A DNA stretch of 7,669 bases from Nitrosopumilaceae archaeon (GTDB taxonomy: Archaea > Thermoproteota > Nitrososphaeria > Nitrososphaerales > Nitrosopumilaceae), in assembly GCA_020027255.1 (NCBI GenBank), contig JAHRAP010000098.1, positions 1-7,669 on the forward strand, in the 5' to 3' direction. Within the stretch, counting starts at the first letter, position 1. Each line of letters opens with the position of its first letter. Below the pieces are notes generated by a model, which saw nothing but the letters and a program-made list of their open reading frames with translations, was not told the origin of the DNA and did not search any database. The translations under genes and the position numbers were made by a program. Shown here piece by piece: positions 5,779 through 7,669 of this stretch.

Positions 5779-6852
5779 ATGAAAGCAGTAGTTTATGAAG
5801 AATACGCTAAAAACGATGATTTTAAAAGTATCTTGCAAGTTCAAGATATTGACGACCCAAAACCAAAACCTACAGAAGTAATATTTAAAGTTGAAGCAGC
5901 TGCGTTAAATTATAACGATATTTGGGGCATGCGTGGCTCTCCAGTACCTGTACCATTGCCGCATGTTTCTGGATCTGACGCTGCAGGTGAAGTAATAGCT
6001 GTAGGAGATCAAGTATCTCGAATAAAAGTTGGCGATCGAGTTGTCTCACATGCTAATATGGCTTGTAGAGTATGTTCAGCTTGTACGGATGGTAGAGAAT
6101 ACGATTGCACTAATAGGACAATTTGGGGATTCCAAACAGGTCCTACTTGGGGTGCCTTTGGAGAAATTGTGCATTTGCCAGAAGTCAACGTTGTGAAAAT
6201 ACCAGATACAATAAGTTATGATGATGCAGCAGCTGCATCCATGACAATACTTACCGCATGGCATATGTTGGTTGGTAGAGCAAAAATAACACCAGGGCAA
6301 ACAGTCTTAATTATGGGGGGTGGTTCTGGAGTAGGAAGCTTTGGAATTCAAATAGCTAAACTATATAATTGCACAGTTATCGCGACTGCCAGCCCTGATA
6401 AACTAGATAAATGCATACAATTGGGTGCTGATTATGCAGTAGATCATAGACAAGAAAATTGGCATAAAGAAGTTAGATCAATAACCAAAGAAATAGCTCA
6501 AAAAACACATACTACGCCTGGAATAGATCTATCATTTGATCATATAGGCCAAACTCATTGGAATAAACAATTGACTCTATTGAAATATGGTGCTACATTA
6601 GTATCTTGTGGTGCAACAACTGGATATGATGCTAAAACTGATCTCAGACATATATTCTTCAAAGGCACAAACATATTAGGATCTACACAAGGCACTCGAG
6701 CTGAGCTTGAACAAGGGTTGTATTGGATGGGACAAGGAAAAATTAAATCGTCTATCGATTCTATATTCTCATTCGAAAATGCTGCTGAAGCTCACACCAA
6801 AATGCTTACAGGTAAAGGTATGTTCGGAAAAATACTATTAAAACCAAACTAA
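5779..6852 (+). CDS. Medium-chain dehydrogenase/reductase, probable NAD(P)H-dependent enoyl-/acryloyl-CoA or quinone reductase
   Basis: This complete 357-residue MDR-superfamily protein has a GroES-like N-terminal domain (about 1-150), a Rossmann domain (about 150-290) and a C-terminal return to the catalytic fold. The structural zinc lobe is intact: C96, C99, C102 and C110. The catalytic zinc site of alcohol dehydrogenases is not: NYNDIWGMRG (44-53) stands where a ligand cysteine would be, and VSGSDAAGEV (63-72) replaces the 'GHE' motif with GSD. The nucleotide loop MGGGSGVGSFGIQIAKL (179-195) and TASPDKL (203-209) after the second strand are clear; the Ser/Lys there may suit NADPH. This pattern, structural zinc without catalytic zinc, is typical of enoyl-thioester reductases such as acryloyl-CoA and crotonyl-CoA reductases. 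Since autotrophic Thaumarchaeota use the 3-hydroxypropionate/4-hydroxybutyrate cycle, acryloyl-CoA reduction is an attractive guess, but the substrate is not shown by the sequence. A CitE-like lyase gene follows 11 bases later. Confidence 0.85.
   Translation: MKAVVYEEYAKNDDFKSILQVQDIDDPKPKPTEVIFKVEAAALNYNDIWGMRGSPVPVPLPHVSGSDAAGEVIAVGDQVSRIKVGDRVVSHANMACRVCSACTDGREYDCTNRTIWGFQTGPTWGAFGEIVHLPEVNVVKIPDTISYDDAAAASMTILTAWHMLVGRAKITPGQTVLIMGGGSGVGSFGIQIAKLYNCTVIATASPDKLDKCIQLGADYAVDHRQENWHKEVRSITKEIAQKTHTTPGIDLSFDHIGQTHWNKQLTLLKYGATLVSCGATTGYDAKTDLRHIFFKGTNILGSTQGTRAELEQGLYWMGQGKIKSSIDSIFSFENAAEAHTKMLTGKGMFGKILLKPN
6832..6843 (+). promoter_or_regulatory. Weak candidate TATA box for the CitE-like gene
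   Basis: ATACTATTAAAA, inside the last codons of the reductase gene, is centred about 26 bases before the ATG at 6864 and would give a leaderless transcript. It departs from the consensus and overlaps coding sequence, so read-through from the upstream promoter is equally possible. Confidence 0.25.
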
Positions 6853-6861
6853 TTTTTTTTT
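6853..6861 (+). terminator. Nine-T tract between the reductase and CitE-like genes
   Basis: Nine consecutive T residues directly follow the TAA of the reductase gene. Oligo-T tracts of this length are intrinsic terminators for archaeal RNA polymerase. The next start codon is only two bases further on, so this is either a true end with a new leaderless promoter for the next gene or a leaky site that lowers its expression relative to the reductase. Confidence 0.45.
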
Positions 6862-6863
6862 AT

Positions 6864-7669
6864 ATGTCAATTTTACGTAGTTTATTTTTTGTTCCTGGCA
6901 ATAACAATCGTTTTGTTAGTAAAGCTCGATCGTTGAAATCAGATATCATTTGTTTCGATCTAGAAGATTCTGTACCTCAAAACCAAAAACAAATAGCAAG
7001 ACAATTAATACATGATGAATTACAAAAAACTGAAAAATATAACCCACAAATATATGTAAGAATAAATTCTCCAAAATCTGATTATCTAGATGAAGATCTA
7101 TTAGTAATAACTAAGTGCGACATAAATGGTATTGTAATTCCCAAAGTAAATAATGCTAAAGAAATAAAAATTATAGAAAATAAACTGTCTAAATTGGAAA
7201 CGGATGATGAGTTTAATCATATTAAATTTATACCATCAATAGAATCTGCGCAAGGTGTTATCAATTCATATGATATTGCATCATGTTCTAGTCATGTATA
7301 TGCATTAATATTTGGAATATTCGACCTGCTAAATGATTTAGGAATCAGATATACCAAAAAATTAGCCGCTACAAATTTTGCACGTACCAAAATACCTATA
7401 GATGCAAAAGCTGCAGGTATATTTGCAATAGATTCCATATGGCAAGATCTTGAAGATGCAGACGGTTTATTTAATGATTGTATCATTGGTAGAGATCTTG
7501 GTTATTCTGGAAAAAGTATAATCCACCCTAACCAACTACAAACAACTCATGATGTATTCAAACCAAATAACGATGAAATCAAATGGGCAAAAATGGTATA
7601 TGACTCATATTCTCAAGCAATTAAAAATGGTATTGGTTCTATTAAATTAAAAAATAATATTATTGATGA
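6864..7669 (+). CDS. CitE/HpcH-HpaI-family lyase (citrate lyase beta-like or malyl-CoA lyase-like), 3' partial
   Basis: The frame opens with ATG 6864 and is still open at the right edge: 268 codons plus two bases are visible. Relatives are about 270-300 residues, so little should be missing. Members cleave or form C-C bonds of acyl-CoA thioesters in a TIM barrel with Mg2+ (citryl-CoA, malyl-CoA, methylmalyl-CoA, citramalyl-CoA). Visible motifs are RSLFFVPGNNNRF (5-17), DIICFDLEDSVP (27-38), YVRINSP with R66 (64-70), GIVIPKV (89-95), FIPSIESAQGV with presumed metal ligand E127, ALIFGIFDLLNDLGI (147-161) with presumed ligand D154, KIPIDAKAAGIFAID (176-190), and the late signature LGYSGKSIIHPNQL (212-225). 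Where many CitE proteins have G-x-E-D, this one has G-I-F-D. Stand-alone archaeal CitE proteins without alpha and gamma subunits are generally not citrate lyases, so a malyl-CoA-type activity is more likely. The substrate cannot be chosen from sequence. The adjacent reductase suggests shared CoA metabolism. Confidence 0.88.
   Translation, partial: MSILRSLFFVPGNNNRFVSKARSLKSDIICFDLEDSVPQNQKQIARQLIHDELQKTEKYNPQIYVRINSPKSDYLDEDLLVITKCDINGIVIPKVNNAKEIKIIENKLSKLETDDEFNHIKFIPSIESAQGVINSYDIASCSSHVYALIFGIFDLLNDLGIRYTKKLAATNFARTKIPIDAKAAGIFAIDSIWQDLEDADGLFNDCIIGRDLGYSGKSIIHPNQLQTTHDVFKPNNDEIKWAKMVYDSYSQAIKNGIGSIKLKNNIID

Overview
The window looks like part of an AT-rich archaeal chromosome. All seven protein genes and the one tRNA gene lie on the + strand. 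The archaeal assignment is firm: there is an archaeal/eukaryotic-type RNase P protein (Rpp21/Rnp4), ribosomal protein eS19 and a PDCD5-family protein. There is also a tRNA without an encoded CCA, and TATA boxes sit about 26-28 bases upstream of several genes. The low G+C (by eye roughly a third), the B12-dependent ribonucleotide reductase and the general style of the proteins suggest a marine-type Thaumarchaeota (Nitrososphaerota) lineage. That narrower placement is inference and was not tested.

Region 1 (1-4412) concerns deoxyribonucleotide synthesis. A gene cut by the left edge encodes a protein related to the anaerobic (class III) reductase NrdD. It appears to lack both the glycyl-radical loop and a cysteine in the expected active-site region. 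It is followed, after 106 bases, by a complete class II (adenosylcobalamin-dependent) reductase NrdJ with an N-terminal ATP cone, the NPCGE active site, both redox cysteines and a C-terminal cysteine-rich zinc ribbon. The natural reading is that NrdJ makes the dNTPs and the NrdD-like protein has another, perhaps regulatory, job.

Region 2 (4413-5739) concerns RNA processing and translation. It begins with a short intergenic stretch holding a candidate oligo-T terminator and a clear TATA box. A tRNA-Gly(UCC) gene follows, and 18 bases after it starts the gene for RNase P protein component 4, which has no room for its own promoter and so is probably read from the tRNA promoter. A new TATA box 28 bases before the start codon then drives an apparently leaderless eS19-PDCD5 pair whose genes overlap or nearly touch. 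The rnp4-eS19-PDCD5 order is an old archaeal neighbourhood, here trimmed and joined to unrelated genes.

Region 3 (5740-7669) appears to be CoA-thioester metabolism. A leaderless medium-chain reductase keeps the structural zinc site but has lost the catalytic one, as in enoyl-/acryloyl-CoA reductases. It is followed, after a nine-T tract, by a CitE/HpcH-family lyase (citrate lyase beta-like or malyl-CoA lyase-like) that runs off the right edge. Substrates for both are unknown.

I found no mobile element, CRISPR array or obvious defence system. The least ordinary features are the catalytically degenerate NrdD relative beside nrdJ and the tRNA-RNase P protein transcription unit.
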